Positions 6,366 through 16,649 are shown, counted from the stretch's first letter. The stretch is 64,000 bases of DNA from Sphingomonas sp. BK345 (GCF_014193845.1 NZ_JACHZX010000001.1:1-64000), one strand, 5' to 3'. Translations and numbers: made by a program. The notes: generated from the sequence alone by a model not told the origin.

Positions 6366-8867
6366 TTAGTAGATGCCCCCCTGCCTCTGCAAGAAGTCGC
6401 TGTCGCTCGGCGGCGCGCCGGTCGTCCCGGCACTGGGCGCCGCACTCGGGGCGGCAGTCGGGCCGGCGCGGCGGGCGCGGCGCGCCTCGCTCTGCGGCTT
6501 GAACGCCTCCCAGATCACCGCGGGCTTGGGATCGTCGCCGGTCGGGAAGGTGCCGTAGACCGGCCGGCCCGACGCACGGTCGATCCGCACCATGCGCACG
6601 CCGGCGGGCGCGCGGAACGGCAGCACGGGCAGGCCCTCATAGGCCTTCTGCGCCCACTCCTTGAACACCGGCACCGCCACGGTGCCGCCCTGCGCGTAGC
6701 CGCCGAGGCTGCGCGGCGTGTCGAAGCCGAGGTACAGGCCGGCGATCATCTGCGGCGTGCCGCCGATGAACCACACATCGGTGGGGCCATTGTTGGTGCC
6801 GGTCTTGCCGAACATCGGGCGACCCAGATCGCGCAGCGCGGTGGCGGTGCCGCGCTGGATCACCCCCTCGGTGATGTGCACCATCTGATAGGCGCTCATC
6901 GCGTCGAGCACCTGATGGCCGCGGGTCGGCAGGCGCGGCATGGCGCGGCCGTTCCAGTCGGGCATGTTGCAGCCGTCGCAGGCGTGCCAGTTCTCGGGCC
7001 AGATCACCTGGCCGCGACGGTCCTGGACGAAGTCGATCAACGTCGGGTCGTGCCAGCGGCCCCAGTTGGCGAGCACGCCGTACGCGTTGACCATCTTCTC
7101 GACCGTGGTCTCGCCCGCGCCCAGCGCGTAGCTGAGGTAAGGCGCATAGTCGCCGATCTGCATCGCCTTGATCAGCTTGACGACCTTGCCCATGCCGGTC
7201 TGCGCGGCGGTGCGCACCGTCATCAGGTTGCGCGACTGCTCGATGCCCCAGCGCATCGTGTGCGGCCCCGCCCCGCGCGAATTGCCGAAGTTGCGGAAGC
7301 ATTTGTTGCCCAGCGCGGCGCCCTGGTAGACGCAGAACGGCCCGTCGACGATGATCGAGGCCGGCGTCATGCCGTTCTCCAGCGCGGCGGAATAGACGAT
7401 CGGTTTGATCGTCGAGCCTGGCTGGCGCATCGCCTGGGTGGCGCGGTTGAACGACTGGACGCTCGAGTCGAAGCCGCCCTGCATCGCCAGGATCCGCCCC
7501 GTCATCGGCTCCTGCACGACGAAGCCGCCCGAGATCTTCGGCACCGAGCGCAGCGCGAAGCGCCGTCCCACGGGCGCCACCGCGATGATGTCGCCCGGCT
7601 CGATCGCGGTGAACGCCGCGCCGCCGACGTTGCGCACCGGCATCTGCGCGGCGTCGCGCGGCAGCTCGCCGGTGGTGCCGTCGGCGAAGCCGATCCGCCA
7701 TGCGTCACCGTCGCGCGCGATCGCGATCGCGGCGCGCCAATCGCTGTAATCGAGCGAGATGTTGGTGTTGAGCAGCGCGCCATACCATTTGTCGCCGTCC
7801 ACATCGACGTGGCGCAGCGGCCCCGACCAGCCGCGCCCGCTGTCGAAGCGCAGCAGGCCGTTGCGCAGCGCCTCGGCGGCGAAGCCCTGGATCCGCTTGT
7901 CGAGCGAGGTGCGCACCCACAGGCCGCCGGCGTAGACGCTGTGCGGGCCGTCCTGCGATGTCTCGCCGAACTTGTCGATCAGCTCGCGCCGCACCTCCTC
8001 GACGAAATAGCCGCCGACGCGCTCGAACTTGGGCGTGCGCCGCGTGATCGCACCGATCGGCTCGGCCGCGGCGACCCGCGCCTGCTCCTGCGTGACGAAG
8101 CCGTTGCGCACCATCTCACGCAGTACGTAATTGCGCCGCGTCATCGCGCGATCGGTGTCGCGGAAGGGGTCGTAATTGGAAGGGCCCTTCGGCAGGATCG
8201 CGAGATACGCCATCTGCCCCAGCGTCAGCTCGCTCAGCTCCTTGTCGAAATAGGCGTGCGCCGCGGCCTCGACGCCATAGGCGTTGCGGCCGAGGAAGAT
8301 CTGGTTGAGGTACAGCTCGATGATCTGCTGCTTGGTCAGCGTCTCCTCGATCTTATACGCCAGCAGCGCCTCGCGGATCTTGCGCGTGGGCGAGTAAGCG
8401 TTGCCGATCAGCAAGTTCTTGGCGACCTGCTGGGTGATCGTCGAGCCGCCCTTGGCGCGCTGCCCGCTGCCGAACTTGCGCGCATAGTCGAACACCGCGC
8501 CGGCCAGCCCCGGGAAGTCGACGCCGTGATGCTCGAAGAAGGTGCGGTCCTCGGCGGCGAGGAACGCCTTCACCAGCAGCGGCGGATATTCGTTGTAGGC
8601 CAGCTCGACCCGGCGCTCGCGCGCGTAGGAATAGACCGGCGCGCCGTCGGCGCTGCGCACGTTGGTCGGCAGCGGCGGCTCATAGGCCTTGAGCTTCTCG
8701 ACCGAGGGCAGGTCGCGCGCGAACACCAGCCAGAAGACGCCGAAGGCGACGACCAGCAGCGCGAGGAGATACGTCGCCCAGCGCACCAGCCGGCGCTGCC
8801 ACAGCCCACGCCAACGGCCGCCGCGCGGGGCCGCCTCTTCGCGTACATCGAGGGGATCGGAAGCCAT
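6366..8867 (-). CDS. Penicillin-binding protein 1A (bifunctional transglycosylase/transpeptidase)
   Basis: Polymerises and cross-links peptidoglycan in the periplasm, anchored by one N-terminal membrane segment (about 28-50). It is 833 residues. The GT51 domain shows EDRTFFEHHGVD (106-117, catalytic Glu106) and GGSTITQQVAKN (140-151). An OB-like insert follows. The transpeptidase domain carries S485-T-I-K488, S545-R-N547 and K688-T-G-T691. The C-terminal tail is rich in Ala, Pro and Ser and probably disordered. It lies downstream of the amidase gene on the same strand, as in the conserved alphaproteobacterial rne/amiC/ponA/prfB neighbourhood. Family symbols used elsewhere are mrcA or ponA. 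Confidence 0.96.
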   Translation of the reverse strand: MASDPLDVREEAAPRGGRWRGLWQRRLVRWATYLLALLVVAFGVFWLVFARDLPSVEKLKAYEPPLPTNVRSADGAPVYSYARERRVELAYNEYPPLLVKAFLAAEDRTFFEHHGVDFPGLAGAVFDYARKFGSGQRAKGGSTITQQVAKNLLIGNAYSPTRKIREALLAYKIEETLTKQQIIELYLNQIFLGRNAYGVEAAAHAYFDKELSELTLGQMAYLAILPKGPSNYDPFRDTDRAMTRRNYVLREMVRNGFVTQEQARVAAAEPIGAITRRTPKFERVGGYFVEEVRRELIDKFGETSQDGPHSVYAGGLWVRTSLDKRIQGFAAEALRNGLLRFDSGRGWSGPLRHVDVDGDKWYGALLNTNISLDYSDWRAAIAIARDGDAWRIGFADGTTGELPRDAAQMPVRNVGGAAFTAIEPGDIIAVAPVGRRFALRSVPKISGGFVVQEPMTGRILAMQGGFDSSVQSFNRATQAMRQPGSTIKPIVYSAALENGMTPASIIVDGPFCVYQGAALGNKCFRNFGNSRGAGPHTMRWGIEQSRNLMTVRTAAQTGMGKVVKLIKAMQIGDYAPYLSYALGAGETTVEKMVNAYGVLANWGRWHDPTLIDFVQDRRGQVIWPENWHACDGCNMPDWNGRAMPRLPTRGHQVLDAMSAYQMVHITEGVIQRGTATALRDLGRPMFGKTGTNNGPTDVWFIGGTPQMIAGLYLGFDTPRSLGGYAQGGTVAVPVFKEWAQKAYEGLPVLPFRAPAGVRMVRIDRASGRPVYGTFPTGDDPKPAVIWEAFKPQSEARRARRAGPTAAPSAAPSAGTTGAPPSDSDFLQRQGGIY

Positions 8868-8924
8868 CGCGCACGGCGTTTAGCAGGTTCCCGGCGCGGG
8901 GGAAGCCGCGCGCGTCAGTCGGGG

Positions 8925-9884
8925 TCAGCGCACTGCCAGGCGACGCGCGAAATACACTTCGACCGCGCGGCGCACCGTTTCCGCGATCTTCTCGCGCCCC
9001 GCCTTGCTGTCCAGGAAGGCGGCATCGGCCGGAGTCGAGATATAGCCCGTCTCGAACAGAACCGAGGGCATGTCGGGCGCCTTGAGCACCATCAGCGAGG
9101 CGGTGCGATGGAAGTTGGTCTTCACCGGCATCAGCGGCTTGGCCTCGCGCCCGAGCAGCCGCGCGAAGCCCGCGGAAGCGTTCATCGTCTCGCGCTGGGT
9201 AAGGTCGATCAGGATCGAGGTGACATCGGCGTCGCGCCCGAGCCGGACGCCCGCGATCACGTCCGACTTGTTCTCGCGCGCCGCCAGCAGCGCCGCCTCC
9301 CGGTCGGATGCGACGTCGGAGAGCGTGTAAGCGGTCGCGCCGGTCGGCAGTCCGGCGCCGACGCTGTCGCAGTGGACGGAGATGAACAGGTCGGCGCGCA
9401 GCCGCCGGGCGATCCCGAACCGCTCGCGCAGCGGGATGTAGCGATCGTCGTCACGGGTCAGCGCGACGCGTGCGCGCCCGCCCTCCACCAGCGCGTCGCG
9501 GATCGCCTTGGCGATCTTGAGCGTGACGTCCTTCTCGCGCAGCGCCGCCTGCGGGTTGATCGCCCCCGGATCGTTGCCGCCGTGGCCGGCGTCGATCACC
9601 ACCAGCGGGCGGCCCTCGGCACCCGCCACCTTGGGCAGGCGTACGCCGCGCGCGGGCGGCGGGACCGGCACCGTGACCTTGTAGCCGGCGCCGTGCGCGT
9701 CGCGCTCGGCGCGCGACTTCCACGGCAGGAAGTCGAGCGACGGCGCATCCGTGTCGGCGTCGCGCGGCATCGCGGCGGCGACCGGCGCGAACGCCACCGC
9801 GGCGGCGAGCGCCAGCGCCGCGCCGACGCGCGCGCCGTTCCGCCCGGTGCACCGACCGGGCCTGCGGTACGTTCGCGGTATCAT
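8925..9884 (-). CDS. N-acetylmuramoyl-L-alanine amidase (Amidase_3)
   Basis: A zinc amidase that cleaves the bond between MurNAc and the stem peptide, typically at the division site. It is 319 residues with a Sec-type signal peptide (hydrophobic core 19-38). The catalytic domain runs from about 93 to the end. Zinc ligands are in DAGHGGNDPGA (H101), the Glu of LREKD (E117) and SVHCDS (H171); the catalytic-type Glu is in VLFETGYIS. There is no AMIN domain, so it is the short AmiA/AmiC-like catalytic form. It sits 57 bases upstream of the PBP1A gene on the same strand, so the two are likely co-transcribed, and is divergent from rne. Confidence 0.94.
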   Translation of the reverse strand: MIPRTYRRPGRCTGRNGARVGAALALAAAVAFAPVAAAMPRDADTDAPSLDFLPWKSRAERDAHGAGYKVTVPVPPPARGVRLPKVAGAEGRPLVVIDAGHGGNDPGAINPQAALREKDVTLKIAKAIRDALVEGGRARVALTRDDDRYIPLRERFGIARRLRADLFISVHCDSVGAGLPTGATAYTLSDVASDREAALLAARENKSDVIAGVRLGRDADVTSILIDLTQRETMNASAGFARLLGREAKPLMPVKTNFHRTASLMVLKAPDMPSVLFETGYISTPADAAFLDSKAGREKIAETVRRAVEVYFARRLAVR

Positions 9885-10307
9885 CCCCGCTCCCTATCGC
9901 CCCGAACCTCACTCCGTGGTTAACGGACTGGGCGGCGTGAGGAAATAGCAACGTGAATTGTGCCGGTTGATGCGGCGGTTCGGCGATGCTACCGAGATCA
10001 TGACCGGAATGTTGCGCGATCCACGCGCGACGCAGCTCCGGCGCCACTGCCCGCCCGGCGCGACGCCGGCCCCGGGTCATCAGGTTGACGCTCGCAATGC
10101 CGCACCCCGCCCGACCGCTGCCCCGCCCGGCCTCTGCCGGCGGTCGCGCGGTCGCGGGTCGCCCCGCCAGCACCTCGCGCGGGGCGGCGCGGCACGCGAC
10201 AGCAGCACCCATCACCATCCGCGCGGCCGGCCCTCACGGGCGGCCGGCAGCGCCCTATCGTCGCGCCGCCGCCCTGCACGGGCGAGACGGCGCGTGGAGA
10301 CCGTTCA
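9885..10307 (+). promoter_or_regulatory. Long rne leader and divergent amidase/rne promoter region
   Basis: No convincing gene occupies these 423 bases. A GC-rich hairpin around 10223-10247 (inner arms GCCC/GGGC, outer CGGCC/GGCCG) lies about 60 bases before the rne start. In E. coli the rne transcript has a long structured leader through which RNase E represses its own synthesis. A leader of similar size here is suggestive of the same control, but that is inference. Confidence 0.35.
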
Positions 10308-13010
10308 ATGACCATGCGTATGCTGATCGACGCACGCCACCGGGAGGAAACCCGGGTCGCCGTCGTCAAGGGTAACCGGATCGAAGAGTTCGATTTCGAG
10401 AGCGAAGAGCGCAAGCAGCTCAAGGGTAACATCTATCTCGCCAAGGTGACGCGCGTCGAGCCGTCGCTCCAGGCGGCGTTCGTCGACTATGGCGGCAACC
10501 GCCACGGCTTCCTCGCCTTCAGCGAGATTCACCCCGATTACTACCAGATCCCCAAGGAGGATCGCGACGCGCTGCTGCGCGAGGAAGCCGAGCACGCCGC
10601 CGAGGAGGCCGCGCTGCGCGCCGAGCAGGACGCGTTCGACGACGCCGATTTCGACGGCGACGAGGACGAGCTCGACGCCGACGAGCACGACCTTGACGAG
10701 GCGGACGAGGACGAGGCGGCGGAGGAGACCGGCGAGGTCGAGGACGGCGCCGAGCCGCGCCAGCCGCGCCGCCGCCGCGGCCGCGCCGGCGCGAACGACG
10801 ACCAGGTCGAGGCGCTGCGCCAGCGCCGCATGTCGCTGCGCCGCCGCTACAAGATCCAGGACGTGATCCGCCGCCGCCAGGTGCTGCTGGTGCAGGTCGT
10901 CAAGGAGGAGCGCGGCAACAAGGGCGCCGCGCTGACCAGCTATCTCAGCCTCGCCGGCCGCTATTGCGTGCTGATGCCCAACACGTCGCACGGCGGCGGG
11001 ATCAGCCGCAAGATCTCCAACGCGGGCGATCGCAAGCGGCTCAAGTCGATCATGGCCGAACTGGCGCTGCCGTCGTCGATGGGCTGCATCGTCCGCACCG
11101 CGGGTCTCCAGCGTACGAAGACCGAGATCAAGCGCGACTTCGATTATCTCGCCCGGCTGTGGGACGAGATCCGCGAGAAGACGCTGTCGAGCAGCGCGCC
11201 GGCGCTGATCTACGGCGACAGCGACCTGATGAAGCGCGCGATCCGCGACATCTACAACAAGGACATCGACGAGGTCATCGTCGAGGGCGGTGACGGCTAT
11301 CGCCAGGCCAAGGAGTTCATGCGGCTCCTGATGCCGAGCCACGCCAAGAAGGTGAAGCATTACAGCGACCCGGTGCCGCTGTTCCAGCGCGCGGGCGTGG
11401 AGGAGCAGCTCGCCGCCATGTACCACCCGGTGGTGCAGCTGAAGTCGGGCGGCTATCTCGTCATCAACCCGACCGAGGCGCTGGTCTCGATCGACATCAA
11501 CTCGGGAAGGTCGACGCGCGAGCACAATATCGAGCAGACCGCGACCGCGACCAACCTTGAGGCGGCGCATGAGATCGCGCGCCAGCTGCGCCTGCGTGAC
11601 ATGGCGGGCCTGGTCGTCATCGACTTCATCGACATGGACAATGGCTCCAATGTCCGGAAGGTCGAGAAGGCGATGAAGGAGGCGCTCAAGAACGATCGCG
11701 CCCGCATCCAGGTCGGTCGCATCTCCAGCTTCGGCCTGATGGAGATGAGCCGCCAGCGGCTGCGCACCGGCGTGCTCGAGGCGTCTACCCGCCCCTGCCC
11801 GCACTGCGAGGGCACCGGCTTCGTTCGCACCGCCTCGTCGTCGGGCATCTCGGCACTGCGCCTGATCGAGGACGAAGCGGCGCGCGGGCGCGGTTCGCTG
11901 CTGACATTGCGGTGCAGCCAGGAAGCCGCCTTCTACGTGCTCAACCGCAAGCGCGCCGACATCGCCGAGATCGAGGATCGCTACGGCGTCCAGGTCGAGA
12001 TCATCCCCGACGAGGAGCAGGAAGGCGCACGCATGTCGGTCGAGGCCAACGGCCCGCCGCCCGCGCACGCGCCCAAGTTCGACCGCCCGATCGTCGAGAT
12101 CGAGGACGACCTGATCGAGGACGAGGTCGAGGAGGAGTTCGAAAACGAGGAGGTCGAGGAGACCGCCGCCGAGCCGCGCGCGCGCGCCGACCAGGGCGAC
12201 GATGAGGGCGGGCGCGGCAACCGCCGTCGCCGGCGCCGCCGTGGCCGCCGCGGTCGCACCCGTCCCGAGGGCGAGAGCGAGAGTGATGTCGAGGCCGGCG
12301 AGGCCGAGGGCGAGGACGAGGAGGAGCTCGTCGACGCCGCGGACCCGGTCGAGGACGAGGAGGCCGTCGAGGCCGATGCCGAGGCGCCGGCTGAGACGGG
12401 CGAGCGCGAGGGCGGTCGCCGCCGTCGCCGCGGCCGTCGCAACCGCCGCCGCGACGGTGACCGGGTCGAGGAGGCCGCCGCGCCGGCCGAGGCACCGGTC
12501 GAGCCGGTCGAAGAAGCCGAAGCCGAGGCTGAGCCCGAGACGGCCGCTGCACCCGAGCCCGAGCCCGCGCCGGTCCCCAAGACCCGCCGTCGCCCCCGCG
12601 CGCGCGCCGCGACCGCGGCGGTGACCGAGCCCGAGGTCGAGGCCGAGGAGCCCGAGGCGGAGACGCCGGCGCCCGCGCCCGCCACGGAGGAGGCACCCGC
12701 CAAACCCAAGCGCACGCGCCGCAAGAAGGCGGTCGAGCCGATCGCCGAGGCGGCCGACGCCGGCCCGGTCAACGACGGCCTGCCCGCCCCCGAGAGGGAC
12801 GAGCCCGAGGCGGTCGAGCCCGAGGCGCCGGCCAAGCCGAAGCGCACGCGCCGCAAGAAGGCCGATGCTGCGCCGGTCGCCGAGGCGCCGACCGCGGCCG
12901 AACCGGAGGCGGAGGCGACGGCGGAGCCCGACGCCGAGGCGGAAGCCGCGCCCGCCGACGGCGAGGCGACGCCGCGCCGCGGCTGGTGGCAGCGTACCTT
13001 CGGCGCCTGA
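10308..13010 (+). CDS. rne: Ribonuclease E
   Basis: Essential endoribonuclease that starts mRNA decay, processes rRNA and tRNA, and scaffolds the degradosome. It is 900 residues. The S1 domain begins at about 38 and is interrupted by a very acidic insert (about 92-150) followed by an Arg patch. The DNase I-like catalytic core carries magnesium-binding aspartates in VSIDINSG (D396) and VIDFIDM (D439/D442). The Zn-link cysteines are in RPCPHCEG (C497, C500). From about 575 the protein becomes a long disordered tail of alternating Glu/Ala and Arg-rich blocks, with two near-identical KPKRTRRKKA motifs probably used for RNA or partner binding. ATG 10308 gives the N-terminus MTMRMLIDARHREETR, usual for alphaproteobacteria. 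Confidence 0.97.
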   Translation: MTMRMLIDARHREETRVAVVKGNRIEEFDFESEERKQLKGNIYLAKVTRVEPSLQAAFVDYGGNRHGFLAFSEIHPDYYQIPKEDRDALLREEAEHAAEEAALRAEQDAFDDADFDGDEDELDADEHDLDEADEDEAAEETGEVEDGAEPRQPRRRRGRAGANDDQVEALRQRRMSLRRRYKIQDVIRRRQVLLVQVVKEERGNKGAALTSYLSLAGRYCVLMPNTSHGGGISRKISNAGDRKRLKSIMAELALPSSMGCIVRTAGLQRTKTEIKRDFDYLARLWDEIREKTLSSSAPALIYGDSDLMKRAIRDIYNKDIDEVIVEGGDGYRQAKEFMRLLMPSHAKKVKHYSDPVPLFQRAGVEEQLAAMYHPVVQLKSGGYLVINPTEALVSIDINSGRSTREHNIEQTATATNLEAAHEIARQLRLRDMAGLVVIDFIDMDNGSNVRKVEKAMKEALKNDRARIQVGRISSFGLMEMSRQRLRTGVLEASTRPCPHCEGTGFVRTASSSGISALRLIEDEAARGRGSLLTLRCSQEAAFYVLNRKRADIAEIEDRYGVQVEIIPDEEQEGARMSVEANGPPPAHAPKFDRPIVEIEDDLIEDEVEEEFENEEVEETAAEPRARADQGDDEGGRGNRRRRRRRGRRGRTRPEGESESDVEAGEAEGEDEEELVDAADPVEDEEAVEADAEAPAETGEREGGRRRRRGRRNRRRDGDRVEEAAAPAEAPVEPVEEAEAEAEPETAAAPEPEPAPVPKTRRRPRARAATAAVTEPEVEAEEPEAETPAPAPATEEAPAKPKRTRRKKAVEPIAEAADAGPVNDGLPAPERDEPEAVEPEAPAKPKRTRRKKADAAPVAEAPTAAEPEAEATAEPDAEAEAAPADGEATPRRGWWQRTFGA

Positions 13011-13016
13011 CATCGT

Positions 13017-13067
13017 GCGCCGGGCTTCAGCCGCGGTTCAGTGGAACCGCGGCAAGACGCCCGGCGC
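13017..13067 (+). terminator. Large hairpin directly after rne
   Basis: Seven bases after the rne stop, GCCGCGGTTC (13030-13039) and GAACCGCGGC (13044-13053) form a perfect 10-bp stem with a four-base loop. Outer arms GCGCCGGGC (13017-13025) and GCCCGGCGC (13059-13067) extend it. No T-tract follows, so it may be a 3'-end stabiliser or a Rho-assisted terminator rather than a classical intrinsic one. Confidence 0.7.
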
Positions 13068-14747
13068 ATGCCCCCATCGATGCCATTCGCCGCGCCGACG
13101 CTCCCGGACGATCATGAGGAAAGCGGCGCCGTGATCTCTCCCGGCGACGACCGCCGTGCTCCTGCGATCGCGGGAGTCCAGGGTCACGGACGCAGACGCG
13201 GTTTGCCTCGAACGCTCGCCCGCACGGCGCGACTGTTTGAGTCGCGCGCTTGGTCTGCCCCGTCACCCCGGACGTGTTCAGGGGCGCACCCATCCGCACC
13301 TTCACTGACTGGAGAAAAGGCGGCGCGGTGGATCTCGGAACAAGGCCGGGAGGACGGCAGGTGGGCGTGGGCGCGTAGCTCCAGCGGCTCCGTCCGACGC
13401 TGGCGCCGCCGCATCGCCGCCGCGGCGACCGCAATCCTCCTGCTGGCCCAGCCAGCGCACGCCCAGTCGATCCTGCGTGACGCCGAGACCGAGGCGCTGC
13501 TGCGCGACATGTCGGCGCCGCTCGTCACCGCCGCCGGGCTGCGCCCGCGCGACGTGCAGATCGCGCTGATCAACGACGATTCGATCAACGCCTTCGTCGT
13601 CGGCGGCCAGACCGTCTACGTCCACTCGGGACTGATCCAGGCGGCCGACACGGCCAACCAGGTACAGGGCGTGATCGCGCACGAGCTCGGCCACATTGCC
13701 GACGGCCATGTCGTCAACGCCGGCGAGGGCCAACGCCCCGCGATGGGCATCTACCTGCTCTCGATGGTGCTCGGGCTGGCCGCGATGGCGGCGGGCGGCG
13801 GCGAGGCGGGTGCGGGCATCCTCTCCGCCGGGCAGCAGGCGGCGATGGGCAAGTATCTCGCCTTCAGTCGCGTGCAGGAGGCCACCGCCGATGCCTCGGC
13901 GGTGCGCTACCTCAACACCGCCGGGATCACCGGGCGCGGCATGCTGGAGTTTTTCAAGAAGCTCCAGCAGCAGGAATTCCGCTACGGCACCAAGAACATC
14001 GATCCGTTCATGCAATCGCACCCCTTGTCGGGCACGCGCATCCAGACGATGACCGCGGACCTGCAGAATTCGGCGGCGTGGAGGAAACCACTCGATCCGG
14101 CGATGGAGGAGCGATTCAAGCGCATCCGTGCCAAGCTCGACGGCTATCTGCTGCCGCCCGCACAGGCGCTCCAGAAATATCCTGACAGCGACCAGACGGT
14201 CTACGCGCATTACGCGCGCGCCTATGCCTATCACCGCGCCGGCTACCCCGACAAAGCCGACGCCGAGGCCGAGGCGCTCGTCGCCAAGGAGCCCAACGAC
14301 CCGTATTTCCAGGAGATCATGGGGCAGATCCTGCTCGAGGCGGGCAAGCCCAAACAGGCGATCGAGCCGCTGCGCCGCGCCACCGAGGGTTCGCGATCCG
14401 ATCCGCTGATCGCCACCACCTACGGCCACGCGCTGATCGCGACCGAGGACCCGAAGAACTACGACGAAGCCAAGCGCATCCTCAAGACGGCGGTTGGGCG
14501 CGACGACGAGAACCCCTTCGCCTGGTTCCAGCTCGGCACCGTCTACGAGCTCACCGGCGACGAGCCGCGCGCCGCGCTCGCCAGCGCCGAGCGCGCCAGC
14601 ATGATGGGCGACGACCGCACCGCCGCCGACCGCGCCCGCTATGCCATGGCCGGGCTGCCCAAGAACACGCCCGACTGGATCCGCGCGCAGGACATCGCCA
14701 TGACCTCGCAGAACGGCCTCGACAAGAACAGGAAGAAGCGGCGGTGA
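13068..14747 (+). CDS. M48-family metalloprotease with C-terminal TPR repeats (BepA-like); start unresolved
   Basis: A periplasmic zinc protease resembling BepA, which handles misassembled outer-membrane proteins. HELGH is encoded at 13680-13694, and a downstream EATAD supplies the third ligand. The C-terminal half (from about 14180) is TPR-like. The clear signal peptide (Arg-rich, then AAAATAILLLAQPAHAQ) begins near 13395. However, no in-frame start codon lies between a degenerate palindromic repeat (13262-13355) and that signal. The coordinate 13068 is only an upstream in-frame ATG that would translate the repeat. GTG 13361, with GGGAGG before it, fits in position but is out of frame by one base, so a frameshift or sequencing error is possible. 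The stop overlaps the start of the DsbA-like gene. Confidence 0.85.
   Translation: MPPSMPFAAPTLPDDHEESGAVISPGDDRRAPAIAGVQGHGRRRGLPRTLARTARLFESRAWSAPSPRTCSGAHPSAPSLTGEKAARWISEQGREDGRWAWARSSSGSVRRWRRRIAAAATAILLLAQPAHAQSILRDAETEALLRDMSAPLVTAAGLRPRDVQIALINDDSINAFVVGGQTVYVHSGLIQAADTANQVQGVIAHELGHIADGHVVNAGEGQRPAMGIYLLSMVLGLAAMAAGGGEAGAGILSAGQQAAMGKYLAFSRVQEATADASAVRYLNTAGITGRGMLEFFKKLQQQEFRYGTKNIDPFMQSHPLSGTRIQTMTADLQNSAAWRKPLDPAMEERFKRIRAKLDGYLLPPAQALQKYPDSDQTVYAHYARAYAYHRAGYPDKADAEAEALVAKEPNDPYFQEIMGQILLEAGKPKQAIEPLRRATEGSRSDPLIATTYGHALIATEDPKNYDEAKRILKTAVGRDDENPFAWFQLGTVYELTGDEPRAALASAERASMMGDDRTAADRARYAMAGLPKNTPDWIRAQDIAMTSQNGLDKNRKKRR
13262..13355. repeat. Degenerate paired palindromic repeat, GTCATCCCGG family (copy 2)
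   Basis: The left part GTCACCCCGGACGTGTTC and the right part GGAACAAGGCCGGGAGGAC are diverged inverse copies of the unit seen cleanly at 43135-43229. It lies just before the signal peptide of the M48 protease, which argues that this DNA is not coding. Confidence 0.55.
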
Positions 14748-15460
14748 ACAGACTGTGGCTGCTCGGCATGGTGATGCTGGGCGCACTCTTCGGCGCGGGT
14801 GGTATGTGGCTAGCCGGGCGCGTTGCCCCTGCCCCGCTCGCCGACGGCGACCGTGTCCGCATCGAGCGCGTGGTGCGCGACTATGTCCTCGCCAACCCCG
14901 AGATCATCCCTCAGGCGATCGAGCGCTTGCAGGCGAAGGACGCCTCGCGCGCGATCGCCGCGTCGCGCGGTGCGATCGAGGAGCCCTACGGCGGCGCCTG
15001 GATCGGCAATCCCAAGGGCGACGTCACACTGGTCGAGTATTACGATTATAATTGCGGCTTCTGCCGCGCCAGCCTGGCGACGATCGAACAGCTCGTCGCC
15101 GAGGACAAAAACCTGCGGGTGGTGTTCAAGGAACTGCCCGTGCTCGCCGACAGCAGCCGGCTGGCGGCCCGCGCGGCGCTGGCAGCGGCGGCACAGGGGC
15201 GGTTCAAGCCGTTCCACGATGCACTCTACGCCGCCGGGCCGGTGAGCGCGGCGACGATCGCCACGGCGGCGAAGGCGACCGGGGTGGACCTCGCCAGGCT
15301 ACCCGCCGACGCCGACGCGACGATCCGCGCCAATTTGGAGCTCGCGCAGAAGCTCGGCATCACCGGCACGCCGAGCTGGGTGGTGGGCGACGAGCTGCTG
15401 TCGGGCGCGCTGCCGATCGAGCGGCTGAAGGAGGCGATCGCCAAGGCGCGGGTGTCGTAG
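14744..15460 (+). CDS. DsbA-family thiol oxidoreductase (Com1/ScsC-like)
   Basis: A periplasmic thioredoxin-fold protein that forms or isomerises disulfides in exported proteins. It is 238 residues. An N-terminal membrane or signal segment (4-24) is followed by a short helical region (about 38-66, the Com1-type N-terminal segment) and then the DsbA fold. The active site is CGFC (C104, C107), in EYYDYNCGFCRAS. The cis-proline is P210 in GITGTPSWV. The start is a GTG that overlaps the M48 protease stop (GTGA), so the two are translationally coupled and probably share a role in envelope protein quality control. Confidence 0.92.
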   Translation: MNRLWLLGMVMLGALFGAGGMWLAGRVAPAPLADGDRVRIERVVRDYVLANPEIIPQAIERLQAKDASRAIAASRGAIEEPYGGAWIGNPKGDVTLVEYYDYNCGFCRASLATIEQLVAEDKNLRVVFKELPVLADSSRLAARAALAAAAQGRFKPFHDALYAAGPVSAATIATAAKATGVDLARLPADADATIRANLELAQKLGITGTPSWVVGDELLSGALPIERLKEAIAKARVS

Positions 15461-15498
15461 GTTTCGGTTCCTAATCGCCCGATTAGCCCCTTTCCACC

Positions 15499-15591
15499 GT
15501 CATCCCCGCGGAGGCGGGGATCTATACACGCTGACGTTCCGACTCCTTCGCGGGTCCACGCGTCTGGATCCCCGCCTTCGCGGGGATGACG
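15499..15591. repeat. Paired intergenic repeat, GTCATCCCCGC family
   Basis: GTCATCCCCGCGGAGGCGGG at the left is matched by CCCGCCTTCGCGGGGATGAC at the right in inverse orientation, with about 50 bases between. It lies in the 263-base gap between the DsbA-like gene and the ABC transporter; the remainder of that gap shows no gene. Confidence 0.75.
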
Positions 15592-15723
15592 AACGGGGCG
15601 AGCGTGCAGCGCTCCGCAACCGTGTCACCCCCTCGCTCCACACGCCCATCCCGAAACACCGTGTTTCCGAGCTTGCCGCCCCCTGCCACGCTCCCTAACT
15701 GACGCGAGAAGCAGGGAGACGAC

Positions 15724-16649
<926 letters not shown>

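Noticed and set aside
6876..9923. A 1015-residue plus-strand frame opposite PBP1A and the amidase
   Set aside because: It spans two clear minus-strand genes and their intergenic gap, with His/Arg/Asp-rich sequence typical of antisense frames in high-GC DNA.
10305..13013. A 902-residue open frame antisense to rne
   Set aside because: It is a GC-driven shadow of the rne frame; composition is low-complexity Leu/Gly/Arg and no domain is recognisable, while rne is unmistakable.
13371..13400. tRNA-like string GCGCGTAGCTCCAGCGG
   Set aside because: It resembles a D-arm, but there is no T-loop (GGTTCGA) or acceptor stem within 90 bases; it lies at the M48 signal-peptide region.
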